From NCBI GenBank assembly GCA_003049485.1, contig PYST01000221.1:1-64000 (forward strand): a DNA stretch of 64,000 nucleotides, given 5' to 3'. The notes below the pieces were generated by a model, which searched no databases, was not told the origin of the DNA, and worked only from the letters and a program-made list of their open reading frames with translations. Each line of letters opens with the position of its first letter. Position 1 is the stretch's first letter. Both the position numbers and the translations under genes were made by a program. Source of the stretch: Ophioceras dolichostomum (Eukaryota > Ascomycota > Sordariomycetes > Magnaporthales > Ophioceraceae). Shown in pieces: positions 1 through 11,352 of the stretch.

Positions 1-335
1 TCCTAATCAACCGTTTTTCCTAATCAGCCGTCCCCAGGCCCTGTTGGGGGCCTGGGATTTTGATCGAAAATAGATCCCCAGAAGTAGACCGTGAGTGGAG
101 GAAAGACAGCTTGGCAGCCGTCGCCATGACCATAGAAGCTGCTCTCAGTCAGAATCGGAGGAATATGTCGCGTTTGGGCAGATCCCGCTAAAAATAAGGA
201 CTCCAACACGGCGATCACGGGTTGTTTCTTTTTTGCGACCACAGAATCTACACGATGGCCCTCTCAACGGCAGGGCAAGGACCATGAGGATCAGACGGAA
301 GACAGACCTCGAGCCTCCATCTCAGAACGCCTTAT
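1..335. other. No gene seen (left edge)
   Basis: Only short ORFs without recognisable domains. This is the 3' flank of the minus-strand oxidoreductase that ends at 336. Confidence 0.5.
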
Positions 336-1561
336 TTACGAGAGTGCAACCTCACCGACACCACTGGCGCTCCGCCTAACTGCTTCTACGATCCTCAACA
401 CTTCGGCTGCCTGGCTCGCCGGGACAGGGATGTCCTCCTCCTTGCCACTCGCCAGCGCAGCGGCCAGCAGGCGGTAGAACTCGAGGTACGTCGGCGGCGG
501 TTCGTCGTTCGGCAGGCTCTTCTCGATCCACGAGCCGTCATCGAACACGCGCGTTAGCACGCCGTGCCACGAAGCGGACGGGTCCCTGCCGAAGTCAGCG
601 TCCGTGACGGCCTTGCCCTCCTTGAGCTGGGGCTCCTGCGCGTCCAGCCCGAGCTTGTGGTACGAGCCCTTGGTGCCACGGATCCAGAACCGCGGCTGCC
701 GCACCTCGGCACTCAGCACGCCGATGCGCACGGTCACGATCAGGCCCGTAGCGTCGTAGCTCAGCACAGCGTAGACGCTGTCGGGCTCCTCCCCATCTTC
801 GCCTGAGACGGCGCGCACTATGCGGCCGTCGCGCTGGATGACGAACTTGGCGTATACCCTCGACGGCTTGCCGAACAGCACGTACACCTGGTCGAGCAGG
901 TGGGTGCCCAGGTCGAAGACGGCGCCGCCGCCATCGTCCATGCCCAGCCGCGCCTTCCACGACCCGGCCGGCTTCTCCGGGCGATAGCGGTCGAAGTGCG
1001 TGTCGAACTCGTACACGCGGCCCAGGTCCCCCGAGGCGACCAGCCGCCGCAGTGTGGTGAAGTCGGCATCCCACCGCCGGTTCTGGTACACGCACAGCAC
1101 GAGCCCGCGTTCGCGCGCCAGGGCCGCCAGCTCGTCCGCCTGCGCCGACGTCGGCACGAACGGCTTCTCGACCAGCACGTGCTTGCCCGCCTCGAGCGCC
1201 TGCCGGACGAGCGCGACGTGCGTGTTGGGCGGCGTGCTCACCACCACGAGCGACACTTCCGGGTCGGCCGCGAGCGCGTCCGCGGAAGTGTAGTGCTTGA
1301 CGTCCGGGTGGTCTGCGGGCGCGCTGCTCTGGTCCGTAGGCGAGCGCTGCACGATGGCGTGCAGCTTGAGGCCCGGGGTCAGCTTGATGAATGGGATGTG
1401 GAAGATCTTGGCCGACATGCTGCAGGCAGAGGGGAGGGGGTAGCAGTATGTTAGCTGAGGTTCCCTGTCGGGCATAGTCTCATACCGGGAGGGCTCATCT
1501 TCTCTTACCCATATCCAATCACACCGACGTTGAACGTCTTCTCGGGGGTATTGCTCGCCAT
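336..1561 (-). CDS. Gfo/Idh/MocA-family NAD(P)-dependent oxidoreductase
   Basis: Two exons (1561-1509 and 1419-336) separated by an 89-nt intron with a GTAAGAG donor and a CTGCAG acceptor encode 378 aa. The ATG at 1561 is chosen because exon 1 supplies the beta-strand and glycine turn of the Rossmann fold (VGVIGYG), which joins in frame to GMSAKIFHIPFI, a start typical of fungal members. The family's EKPF motif, with the lysine expected at the active site, lies near residue 100, and the C-terminal alpha/beta domain follows. Family members oxidise or reduce sugars, polyols and related compounds with NAD(P); the substrate cannot be read from sequence. The length is normal and no lesion is seen. 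It is divergent from the sugar transporter locus, a pairing that could reflect carbohydrate use, but that is inference. Confidence 0.88.
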
Positions 1562-2389
1562 CTTAAGTTGAGCTCTCCGTGAAATATCTGTACCCAAGAG
1601 ATGTTCAATGTTGAGCAGGCAAAAATGACGTTTCTCCTCATCGCAAATCAAGGAGGGGTTGAAATTCCCCGCTTTGTCGAGAGTTGATGAGTGGGGATCA
1701 TCAGTCATATCTCTTGAGTTCATCAGTCATCATCACCAGACAGCCTCCACAACGGAGCAATTCTCGGTCGGATAGGTTTGCTGTCTAGGATCGTCGAATT
1801 CCGTTCATTGGAAGTCGCAATCGAGTGATAACGGTCGGGGCTGCCCTTGTCTCTCTCCAGCGCACCTGCCTCGGGCAATGCCGCTTCCAGGTATCCCCTT
1901 CCATCAACAACCTATGACATGGGAGGGAACGACCGTCAAAGTTTAAGGGGTGCCTGCCGTTAGATCCCGCCAGGTTCTCGAATATCGCGATGGAATCCCG
2001 CAGCCACCAACTTCCAGGTTTTGGTCTCTCTGTTGACTTTCTCCGTCCAAGGCAGTGTTTTCGTATCTTCAATTTCATTTAGCTTGCCTGCAATGGTCAT
2101 GTTTGTGATAGCACGATACTAAAAACAGGAATAGGAAGAAGCTTAAAGTGTCTCTTACTTTCGAAAGAAACCACGGGCCTGGTCCCTCGCGCCAGAAGCT
2201 TTAAGGCTACCCGGCGGTCCAAACCAGTCCAATCGGCCACGAGCGACGCGAAGGCCCAGACAGAACCGATCACAGCCTCCGGACGAACTTTTAACTCACT
2301 ACTATCTATTCCCCCGGTCTGGAAACCGAGCTCGACCTTTCGAGAAGATGCTGGTCTCCTCAAAGACTGGGACTTGGATGCCCGCCTAG
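1562..2389. other. Divergent intergenic region
   Basis: About 0.8 kb between the oxidoreductase start and the first recognisable transporter exon. It should hold both promoters and the unlocated first exon of the transporter. An ATG at 2348 is in the transporter frame but is followed by TAG at 2387, so that TAG is either a splice acceptor or a second stop. No other gene is seen. Confidence 0.5.
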
Positions 2390-4779
2390 GTCACGACGTC
2401 CACGCCCAAGCTCTCGTGTCTCCTTCTAGTCTGCGCCATCGGGCACGGGATCCAGGTCGGGTACGACGGCGCCGTGCTCAGCCCCCTGGTCCACAGGTCG
2501 GCCTTCGGCACGTTCCTCGGTGCAGGGGATCACACCGTCCTCGACACCTTTCTCAACGCGGCGTTCTTCGTCGGCACCTCGGTCGGAGCGCTGGTGGCAG
2601 CTGTCTTCGTCGACAGGGCCGGCCGCCGACCTACCATCTTCTGGGGCGCATTCAATACGCTGGGGGGCGCCATGGTGGCGGCTGGCGCCCATGGCATCGA
2701 ATGGGTCTGCGTCGGCCGGGTCTTCGTTGGCATCGGCACATCAATCCAGGGCATCGCTGCCGCTGTCTACCTCTCTGAGACCTTCGCGGACTCGTGGCGC
2801 ACCTAGGGGGTGGCACTGCTCAATGTCTCCTCCTTGTGCGTAGTTCTCTCACCCTTTTGCCTTCCCTTTCCCTTTCCCTCGCTTCGCACAGCTCCGTCCC
2901 CTCTCCCTTCCCGTCTACTTCCTCCTTTTCCTCGCTTGCATCATAAACCTGTCTCCTACACTTTGGTCGTCTATGTATTTAGGTGCCTCCCACTAACGTA
3001 AGCCGCAGCGTCGGGGCCATGATCGGATACTCTGTGATTCTTGCAATAGACTCGACAGCCAATGGAGATACGAGGTCCGAATCCTGGAACTGGCGGACGC
3101 CGGTCGGGCTCCAGGCCGTCTTCGCCATCATGCCCATGGCCACTCTCCCATTCATGTCAGCCTAATCCGTCTAAGCACATACCGGTATCCACGCGAACCT
3201 TTTTTGGCCGGATGCTGACGTGCTCATCTGTCCTCTCTTCCACCCTCCTCCAAAGCCCGGAGTCAAGCCGATGGCTATCGGACCTGGGCGGCTTCGGAAG
3301 TGCTCGCACGACCGTGGCGCAAGCGAACACAAACAGCAACATCCACGACCCCGTGGTGATTCGCATCCAGAAGGAGATCGTTGACAGCCTCGAGCGGGAG
3401 AAAATCGAGGATCGCAAAATGACTATAGTGGAGATCTTGCTGACTCCAGTCGGCCGGACGCGTTTCCTGGTCGGGCTCTCCACTGGTACTTTCTCAACAA
3501 TTGCTGGTAGTGGTGGTGTCCTTGGCTCACTGTGGCTTGCGGATGCGATGAAGCTCTCGAAGTCGCCAGAGTACACGATCCAAGACGAGCTAAAAGCGGT
3601 ATGTCCACCAGCAGCTACAGCCCACAGGCTGGTTCCACGCGCTCGTTTCACGTCCATTTCGGAGACCTATTAACTCGGAAATGATTCTCGCCAACCGACA
3701 GAACATAATCCTCAACGGGTGGTGTCTGGCCAATGCCTTGCTCGGCACTTTCTTGATCGTGCGCTGTGGCCGCAAGTTCACTGTGCTCCTTGGACAGTGC
3801 CTTCTTTTCCTCGGCATGTGTGCTGCCTTCGCCTTGGCCTTTGCCATCAGGACAACAGAGGTCAATTTCGTGGACTGGCTGACCTACAGCCTCCTCGCAG
3901 TTGCGGTTGCGTGCCGGGGCTTCGCTTCGATGGCCTGGACGCCGTTGGAGTTCCTCTACCCGGCCGAGATCAACAGCTTCTCAGTCCGGGCCCTCGGAGT
4001 GACCTTGTCGCAAGCACTAAGGCAGATGGGCACGTGAGTTTCCAGCCCCTCCTATTTTCTACTTGCCTTACCCCTGGGTTTTTCCATCTGTCAGCTTGTG
4101 TCTGGAGTCGCAGCCTGGTCTTCGTAGCAAGGGCCGGGCGTGCACAAGACAGATTGGCTGACTTACTCTGGCGATGCAGTATCGTACTTGTGTTGTGCCT
4201 CCCTCTGGCACTGCGCAATCCTGTGAACGGCTGGTGGCCGTACGTAATGTTCGCAATATACCAGGGTGCCGTCGGCATTGTTGTCGTGAGTCACCCACTC
4301 TCTGGACAGCTCCCATCTGGGCTCTCCTCAGTCGCCTCATTATTTGGCAAACAAACTGATCCATCAACCCATTCATCTTCTGGCAGTACTACTTCTGGGT
4401 CGAGACGAGGGGGAAGAAAGGCGAGAAAGGCCTCGAACACGTCGACCTAGTGATCGGGCCTGTGGTAAACAATTCCGTGCCCGACGTCGAGCTAGCCGAG
4501 CCGAGGTCGGAGGTGAGGGCGGAGGTAAGGGCGGAGCAGAACCCTAGCGTTGGCGGTGGCGACAGGGCCCGGGAGCCAAGACGAGAGCGACCGGCACAGA
4601 TACGCCGCCATGCCCCGCCTGTAGACCCCGGCATCGGCAGCAGCCGGGCCCAGGAACGAAGGTCACAGCGGGCGGCGCAGGGAAGCTCCGAGGCCAGGCT
4701 TGTAGACTCCGGCGTCAGCAGCATCGGGAGCCCCGTATTCGGTAGCAGCAGCTCCCCGGAAGCCACAATTGAACTTTGA
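2390..4779 (+). pseudogene. MFS sugar transporter (lactose-permease type), internal stop
   Basis: Six exons can be joined with consistent phase: 2390-2835, 3009-3155, 3256-3598, 3702-4033, 4180-4285 and 4387-4779. They give the 12-helix sugar-porter pattern. Visible marks are helix 1 with GYDGAVLS, the loop 2-3 motif DRAGRRP, PESSRWL after helix 6, the helix 7-8 region ending NIILNGW, RCGRKF in loop 8-9, PAEI, and VETRGK before a long hydrophilic tail. The order fits the Lac12-like group of plasma-membrane sugar importers. An in-frame TAG at 2804-2806, after the fourth helix, stops translation in a conserved exon, and no splice choice removes it. The true start is not found: exon 2390 follows a CTAG acceptor, and any first exon is upstream. 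The other exons and splice sites look intact, so decay is recent, or the TAG is a sequence error or a CAG-to-TAG change. Confidence 0.75.
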
Positions 4780-5590
4780 AGGGGGCATAGCTCTGCTGAG
4801 CTCCTTTTGGGACGAGGGTGGAATTTTCTCCAGTTCCGATGTCCTACACCCTCACGACAGGACTCGGCATTTCTGTCCTGTCACCTTTACAGCATGCAGG
4901 ATCCTGTACGATATCCCCCGGTCCACCAACACCACCATTAGACAGACCAGTTTATTCTCCTGGTACATCAGGCAGTATTTAGGCAGCCTGACCAGCAAGC
5001 AGATCTGAGCTGAGGCGAGGTAGGTACTAAGGTAAGGAGGAAGGCCACGCAGCACACAAGCATGTAGGTATGCGGCACAAGTTCCCGTGCAAGGCAGCGC
5101 GTATTTACAGTCGTTCACCAGATGATGGCGCCCGGCTTATGATGTGTGATTGCCTAACGTCGTCATCGAAGAGAATGACTCCTCTTTCACATTGATTCCT
5201 CCAGTTTTTCTACTTTTTTATTTTTTTTCCCCCGAGATCCTTTGCTCTTTCCGTCGATTTTTCTCAGTCAAAGCAGAAAGACAGGTGTTCGAAAGGATCC
5301 GAACGATGTCACCAGGGGTGGCTGCCTACTCTGGCCTCCGTAGTAAGACTTCGCCTCAGCCTTGCGGTTCCTAGAGCTGCGAATATATAAATCGCCCTCT
5401 CAGGCAGATAACCCCACAGACGTAGACACAATTAGCCAACCGCAATCATTTCCATCACTTCTCTGATTGATACGGCCCAAGACAACCCTTTCGTACTGGT
5501 AGCCATAGTCACCGATTCTCTCCCGCCAGACACCTACCTCCATTCATCAACCACCACATTTCCATCACTCCGCGTCCACCATCATCAGCC
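4780..5590. other. Intergenic, promoter of the 78-aa ORF
   Basis: No coding feature. The right half contains the TATA box at 5384 and a CA-rich leader typical of a fungal 5' UTR. A TAGGTAGGTACTAAGG cluster lies near 5017-5035. Confidence 0.5.
5384..5391 (+). promoter_or_regulatory. TATA box
   Basis: TATATAAA about 200 nt upstream of the ATG at 5591, followed by a pyrimidine- and CA-rich leader. This is a good core promoter and is the main support for the short gene downstream. Confidence 0.55.
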
Positions 5591-5827
5591 ATGGCCATCG
5601 GTGTCGACAGGCCCATAGCCGACTTCAAAGAGTACGACTACGTCAGGCAGCAGGCCGCAAAGAGGGAGGCTAGGTTCCTCCAGCAGCTCGGCGTCCAGCG
5701 ACTTCCGCAGGGTCCGATGGCGTGGCGCGGCGCCGCCATCCCGAACCCGACGCCTCGGGGCACGCCTCGCATCGCGCCGGCTGGGCCGCGCATCAACATT
5801 ATACCGCCCACGCCGAGGATTGGATGA
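5591..5827 (+). CDS. Small basic proline-rich protein, unknown
   Basis: A single-exon ORF of 78 aa with a good start context (CAGCCATGGCC), preceded by a TATA box and a CA-rich leader. The first half is a charged helix-like stretch. The second half is rich in Pro, Gly, Arg and Ile, with repeated TPR/PRI units (TPRGTPRIAP, then PPTPRIG). There is no signal peptide, membrane segment or cysteine. GC-rich third codon positions match the neighbouring real genes, which argues for coding. No family is recognised. It could be a stress-induced small protein, or a fortuitous ORF in a transcribed region. Confidence 0.5.
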   Translation: MAIGVDRPIADFKEYDYVRQQAAKREARFLQQLGVQRLPQGPMAWRGAAIPNPTPRGTPRIAPAGPRINIIPPTPRIG

Positions 5828-6610
5828 GAGATGAGAAGGCTCTGCCGCTTAGATGTTGCTTAAGATTTTAGCGGGCTAGCGGGCGGGCTTATTCGCTGGA
5901 GAGGAGGGATGGAGTGGGCGGCAGAGAGCCTAGTATTGTAGTCTTCTGTGGGAAGAAAATTCGACTTGGGAATTATGGCGGTATATTGAGCAGTGACCAG
6001 TCTGTGTGGAGCATGTATGCTTCGCTACCTGCAAGAAGGGTCCAAGGTCGGTAGTGGTAACCAGGGGAAGCTGGGTGGTTCGAATATGAGTTGATGACAC
6101 TCTCCTCTCTTTCCCTGGCGAGTTCTGGCTTGAGGCCCCAGTTGGAAAGGCAATGGTATGTTCTCTCCGCCTATCCATCCAGAGCCGCGGCCTCAATTGT
6201 ACAAGATATCACTGGCAGAAGCTTAGAATCCCCGAATAGCCTCCTTGTCCATCAGTCGATGTGCACCACGATTGGAGACATGAGGGACCTGCGTAATTCC
6301 GAGCCTCTGATTGGCGGAGGGTTTGGCGGGGAAGCTAACCAGGGTCGCAGGGCCGTGATCGGCGCGAAAAATATCTAGAGCTGTTCGAGCTCCCTAACTT
6401 GTCGCAGAAACAGAACCGCCCTTTTTGCGTGTCCCTGTGACTATCCCTGTGATCTCGAGGCTGAATTGAGTCATCGCCCGCCTCCGCAAGACTTTTCTCT
6501 CTCTGCAATGTTGAGATAACGCCTCAATTGATCTGGTTTCGGCACACGCCCTGTCCGCAAAATCTGCCCACCCTTGCCTGTCGCAAGTCAATAGCTTCAC
6601 CATCACCGCC
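5828..6610. other. Intergenic, upstream of dihydroxy-acid dehydratase
   Basis: The 3' flank of the small ORF and the promoter/5' UTR of the dehydratase gene. Short ORFs here show no domain or codon bias. Confidence 0.5.
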
Positions 6611-8530
6611 ATGTCCTCTGCCGTCAGACTCGCGAGGGCGGGAGTCCCCAGGGCTCTAGCCTCCCACAGCCGGCTCGTTGCTCCAAGGAGTCAGGTGTAT
6701 GTGGCTTCCATTGCCCATCTAGAGTCGGCCTCTAGAAGCGCAAAGATTTCAGCAGACTGATTATGAAGAAACAGTGCCCTCTCCTTTTCCACTACCTCCG
6801 CTCGTCCAGCCTCGTCCCCCTCCTCCGCCGACGATGCGAAGCCTCTCAACAAGATCTCGTCCAAGATCACACAACACAAGTCGCAGGGCGCGTCGCAAGC
6901 GATGTTGTACGGCACGGGCCTGACCGAGGAGGACATGGCGAAGGCGCAGGTCGGCATCTCGTCTGTCTGGTACGAGGGCAACCCATGCAACATGCACATC
7001 CTCGCGCTGTCGGAGAAGATCAAGCAGTCGGTGGCGGCCGCCGGGCTGGTGCCGATGCGCTTCAACACCATCGGCGTGTCGGACGGGATCAGCATGGGCA
7101 CGACGGGCATGCGCTTCTCGCTGCAAAGCCGTGAGATCATCGCCGACAGCATCGAGACGGTTATGAACGGACAGTGGTACGACGCCAACATCTCGATCCC
7201 AGGCTGCGACAAGAATATGCCGGGCGTGTTGATCGCCATGGGCCGCGTCAACCGGCCCAGCATCATGGTCTACGGCGGCACCATCCGCGCCGGCTGCAGC
7301 ATGTCTGGCGAGCCGATCGACATCGTGAGCGCCTTCCAGGCGTACGGCCAGTACATCACCGGCGAGATCACCGAAGAACAACGCTTCGACATCATCCGCA
7401 ACGCCTGCCCCGGCGGCGGTGCCTGTGGTGGAATGTACACTGCAAACACCATGGCCACGGCCATCGAGACCCTCGGCATGACCCTGCCCGGCAGTAGCAG
7501 TAGCCCCGCCGAGCACGAGAGCAAGGTGGCGGAGTGCGAGAGCCTCGGTGAGGCTATCAAGAACATACTGCGGGAGGACATCCGCCCGACCGACATTATG
7601 ACCCGCCAGGCCTTCGAGAACGCCATGATCGTCGTCAACATTCTGGGTGGCAGTACCAACGCCGTCCTGCACCTGATCGCAATCGCCGACGCCGTGGGCA
7701 TCCGCCTAACCATCGACGATTTCCAGGCAGTGTCGGACCGCACCCCTTTCCTCGCCGATCTAAAGCCGTCCGGGAAATTCGTTATGGAGGACATTTACAA
7801 GATCGGCGGCACGCCCGCCCTGCTTAGGTATCTCATTAAGGAGGGCCTGGTCGATGGTTCCGGCATAACCGTAACGGGCAAGACGATGAAACAGAACCTA
7901 GAGAAGTACCCCGACTTCCCGGCGGACCAGCCCATCATCCGACCCCTGAGCAACCCGATCAAGCCGTCCGGCCACATCCAGATCCTGCGCGGCGACCTCG
8001 CGCCCGGCGGATCCGTGGGCAAGATCACCGGCAAGGAGGGCCTGCGCTTTGTGGGCAAGGCCAAGTGCTACGACGAGGAGGACGCCTTCATCTCGGCGCT
8101 CGAGCGGGGCGAGATCAAGAAGGGCGAGAAGACGGTCGTCATCATCCGCTACGAGGGGCCGAAGGGCGGCCCCGGAATGCCGGAGATGCTGAAGCCCAGC
8201 TCGGCCATCATGGGTGCCGGGCTTGGCAAGGACGTGGCGCTGCTGACCGACGGCCGCTTCTCGGGCGGCAGCCACGGGTTCCTGATCGGTCACATTGTGC
8301 CGGAGGCCATGGAGGGCGGGCCGATCGGGCTGGTCCAGGACTGGGACACGATCACAATTGATGCCGAGGAGCGCGTGATCAACACGGATGTGTCGCCTGA
8401 GGAGATGGCCAGACGGCGGAAGGCGTGGAAGGCGCCCCAGCCGAGGGCGACCAAGGGCACGTTGAAGAAGTATGCTGCGCTCGTGAGTAACGCTAGCCAC
8501 GGCTGCGTGACAGATGGGGAGCCTTTGTGA
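6611..8530 (+). CDS. ILV3: Dihydroxy-acid dehydratase, mitochondrial
   Basis: Exons 6611-6696 and 6775-8530, with a GTATGT donor and an ACAG acceptor, encode 613 aa. The enzyme removes water from 2,3-dihydroxy-3-methylbutanoate or -pentanoate in valine and isoleucine synthesis. The first ~50 residues are rich in Arg, Ser and Ala and lack acidic residues early on, as in a mitochondrial presequence. Three cysteines expected to hold the iron-sulfur cluster are present: Cys100 (NPCNMH), Cys173 in the signature CDKNMPG, and Cys246 in GGACGG. GGSTNAVLHL and the C-terminal PSGHIQILRGDLAPGG region are intact. The length is normal for fungal Ilv3. It converges on the acyltransferase gene. No biosynthetic cluster surrounds it, so a self-resistance copy of the AstD type is unlikely and a housekeeping role is favoured. 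Confidence 0.93.
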
Positions 8531-9099
8531 GACAAATACCGAGAGACCTAAATTATATATCAGACACGCTTCGCAAGTTAGACATCGCTTTCGCAGTTCG
8601 GTTTAGGTAGGGCAAGGAAATTGGCGCAGTTCAATATTTGTTTCTTGTTTGGATATCATACTTGAGAAAATTTCCTTTCTGGGAGTTGTTCATGATGCTT
8701 CCCCCGTTTCGTTCGTCGAAGAACCGCCACACAGGCTGAAAGAAGGATAAGAGGCACTACGGTGATGCAATAGCGTTCAGTCCGACAAAAAGAATCTACT
8801 GAATTTCAAAACAGCAGCCGTATTTGGTCAAGAGGGGAGTAAAACAACATCTGTGCGGACAGTGAATATCATTGGACACCGAGACAGGCAGACCACCTCG
8901 CCGATTTCGTTGCTCCGCGGACTCCTCGCAATGCGCATATTGCTGTTGAACGGGATATAATCATGATGCTCATCAAAATCAGCCGCGCCAAACAAAACAG
9001 GAAAAGCAAACAAGGCTTAAGCATAGAGGTGTCGGCATCCGTCAATAAAAGTGCGTGTTGCGCATCCCCTCCATCTTCGAGAATTTGCCGCCCTTCTTC
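8531..9099. other. Convergent 3' region
   Basis: About 570 nt between the stop codons of two convergent genes. AT-richer than the genes; presumably both 3' UTRs. No other feature is seen. Confidence 0.5.
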
Positions 9100-10320
9100 T
9101 CAGATCCACGACCGATGCGACTTCTTCCACAGGTCGACAAACGCCTTCTTGTCGTCCAGCGTCAGCCCAACCCTCTTGCCCCTGCCCAGCCGCGCCAGCG
9201 CCTCCGCCACGCTGTCTAGCATGCGCTGCTCGGCGGCAGTCACGTCTCCTCCGGCGCCGAAGGGAGCAGAAGCAGCGGCAGCAGCACCGGCGATGGCAAA
9301 CCCGTTCGGCAGCGGTGCTCCTGTGACCCCATTGTCACCGGTGGCGCCGCTGTCGCTTCCCTTGTTGTACTGCACCTCGGCTATCCTAACCCGGATGCAG
9401 TGCGTGGGGCGGCTCAGCAGCTTCCACAGAAACTGGCCCCAGGCGCCCGGGACGGGCGTCGTGATGTCAGGTGCTGTGTAGCGGATGCTAACCGGGTAGA
9501 TGCCTGTGCTAGCGGGGACATCGGCGAGGCTAGGGCCGAGCGGGAGGATTCCGCGCCCGTTGGTGGTGCCGCACTCGGGGAAGACGACGATGATGCGGTC
9601 CGGGTATTTATTGAGCAGCGCTGGTAGATTGATCAGCGACGAGCTGGCGGGCGGCTTGTCTGTGGCGCTCCGCAGCTGGGCGGGGCTCAGGGCGTGGATG
9701 AACATGCGCAGGAGCGACGCCTGCTGGACCTTGCGGGTGCCCGGGAACGTGAGGACGAAGACCGGGTCGAACACGGCGGCGAGGTAGAGGGCGTCGAAGG
9801 GGGAGGTGAAGTTCGCGGCGATGACCGACGGGGCGCGGGGGAGGCGGTCCGTCTTCTGAGACACGGTGCCGCGCTTCACCCCGTCCAGCTGCAGGTCGAC
9901 CCACCACATGCCCGGTATTCCCATCGTGCCCCAGAGCAGCAGCTTGCGCAGAGCGGGCGGGAACGGGAGCTGGTGTAGGACGAGCAGGTACACCGACACA
10001 TAGGCGATGAAGACCGGCAGTCGGAGCACGAAGAGGCACGCGTGCACGGCGAGCCAGAAGTAGCTGCCCGAGGGCGTCGATATGGGTGTGAAAGGAGAGA
10101 TGCCGGAGCCTGAGGGGAGGGGAAGAGTAACAAACAAAAGGGGCGGAGGGGGGGAGGGGTCAGCACAACCATTCGAAAGCTAAAGTCGCAGTCGATCTCT
10201 CGAGTCTCGAATCTCGAGCGCAGGGACTGACGCAACGTCTCTCCACCATCGTGCAGCAGCAGCCGCAGAAGCAAGTTCTTCGCACATACCTCTATCCCGG
10301 AATTGGGAGTACTTCTCCAT
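9100..10320 (-). CDS. Lysophospholipid acyltransferase-like protein (Vps66/Loa1 type)
   Basis: Exon 1 (10320-10290) encodes MEKYSQFRDR and joins exon 2 (10109-9100) across a 180-nt intron with a GTATGTG donor, giving 346 aa. A start like this followed by GSGISPF is typical of the fungal Vps66 group, so the ATG at 10320 is preferred. A hydrophobic segment at about residues 25-60 would anchor the protein in the ER or lipid-droplet membrane. Residues 110-116 (NFTSPFD) align with acyltransferase block I, NHx4D, and VVFPECGTTNGRG with block III. The block I histidine is Phe here. The yeast family member acylates lysophosphatidic acid and affects lipid droplets and vacuolar sorting; the same role here is inferred. 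A low-complexity Ala/Gly stretch near residues 275-295 is probably a loop. Confidence 0.82.
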
Positions 10321-11352
10321 TGTGAATGGCTTGGGCCAGCTGGGGTGGATGATGTACGAGTCGAGATGAGTGCGGGATTCCGTGGATGTGGTGGGCCAGA
10401 AGGACCCTCCTGGCAGCGGGAGTTGAGAACCTCGATTTTGGGTTTTGGTTCTAGATCGAACGGCGGGCTGAATTGCGTGCGCTCAACCAAGTGCAGTCGA
10501 AATCAAGCGTTGGTCCCATCCGTCCAGCAGTTTCTGCTTGCTTGCTGTAGGTTCCTGCTGGATTGGATTCTGGTAGGTCGGGAGCTCGTGCTTACGTTCG
10601 GTGGAAGCACGAGCAAAGAGTGGGGAGGGGCTCGGCACTGGAAGCTCCTCCTGAGGAAAGATAAATACATCCCACGGCGCAAGAAATGCCGGGAAGTTTC
10701 AGTTGTTGGGCGATTACCTATGGAGAGCCGTTTGGTGGCGTGAAGCTCCTCCGTCGTGAAGCCGTACAGAAAACGTCATATGCCTGGTTGAACCTTCTTA
10801 CACGAATGACCCCCTACCTTTTTTTTTCTGTCCTGTCGCCAGATCGCTTCAGGCATGTGAAGATCGATTCGCCACCCCTGCACGTGCAGTTCTTGCGTGT
10901 TGTCGGTACGTAGCAGGGGTCGTGCACCGACGTGAATTTGTTGATTACGTAAGGCGTAAAGAGGAAAAGATGGGAGGAAGCTTGGGCCACATCGGTTGCG
11001 GGCGCAACGGGCGGGAAGCGAAAGTAAACAAATCCACCACACCAAGAACTCGGGAACACGCACCACGGCGGGTGCGGAGCTCGGAGACTTCACGGCACAC
11101 TGTAAATATTGGTAGTGCTTGGCTGTCGCTCTTCGTCGCTCTGTGCACACAGCCTGCCTGCCAGCGACAAGCGAACTGCACAAACAAGCACAACTCCGAA
11201 ACCCATACACGCTGGACGATTGAGCTAAAACAAAACATCTGCCGGTCGCCGTCACGACGAGTCCCTCCACTTCCTTCGCGACGGGAGCATCGCTCCTTGC
11301 TTCAACCTTTCTGCTCCATCATCACTTGCTCCCGCGCCTCCGCTCGCTCACC
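10321..11352. other. Divergent promoter region, acyltransferase/kinesin
   Basis: About 1 kb between two divergent start codons. ORFs here overlap on both strands and lack domain content. Presumably both promoters and 5' UTRs. Confidence 0.55.

Noticed and set aside
336..1454. Several ORFs on both strands over the oxidoreductase
   Set aside because: Shadow frames of a GC-rich gene; only one frame carries the Rossmann and EKPF motifs.
6611..8530. Dehydratase as a self-resistance gene in a toxin-like biosynthetic cluster
   Set aside because: It has a mitochondrial presequence and no synthase or tailoring genes beside it. The P450 is 12 kb away with unrelated genes between.
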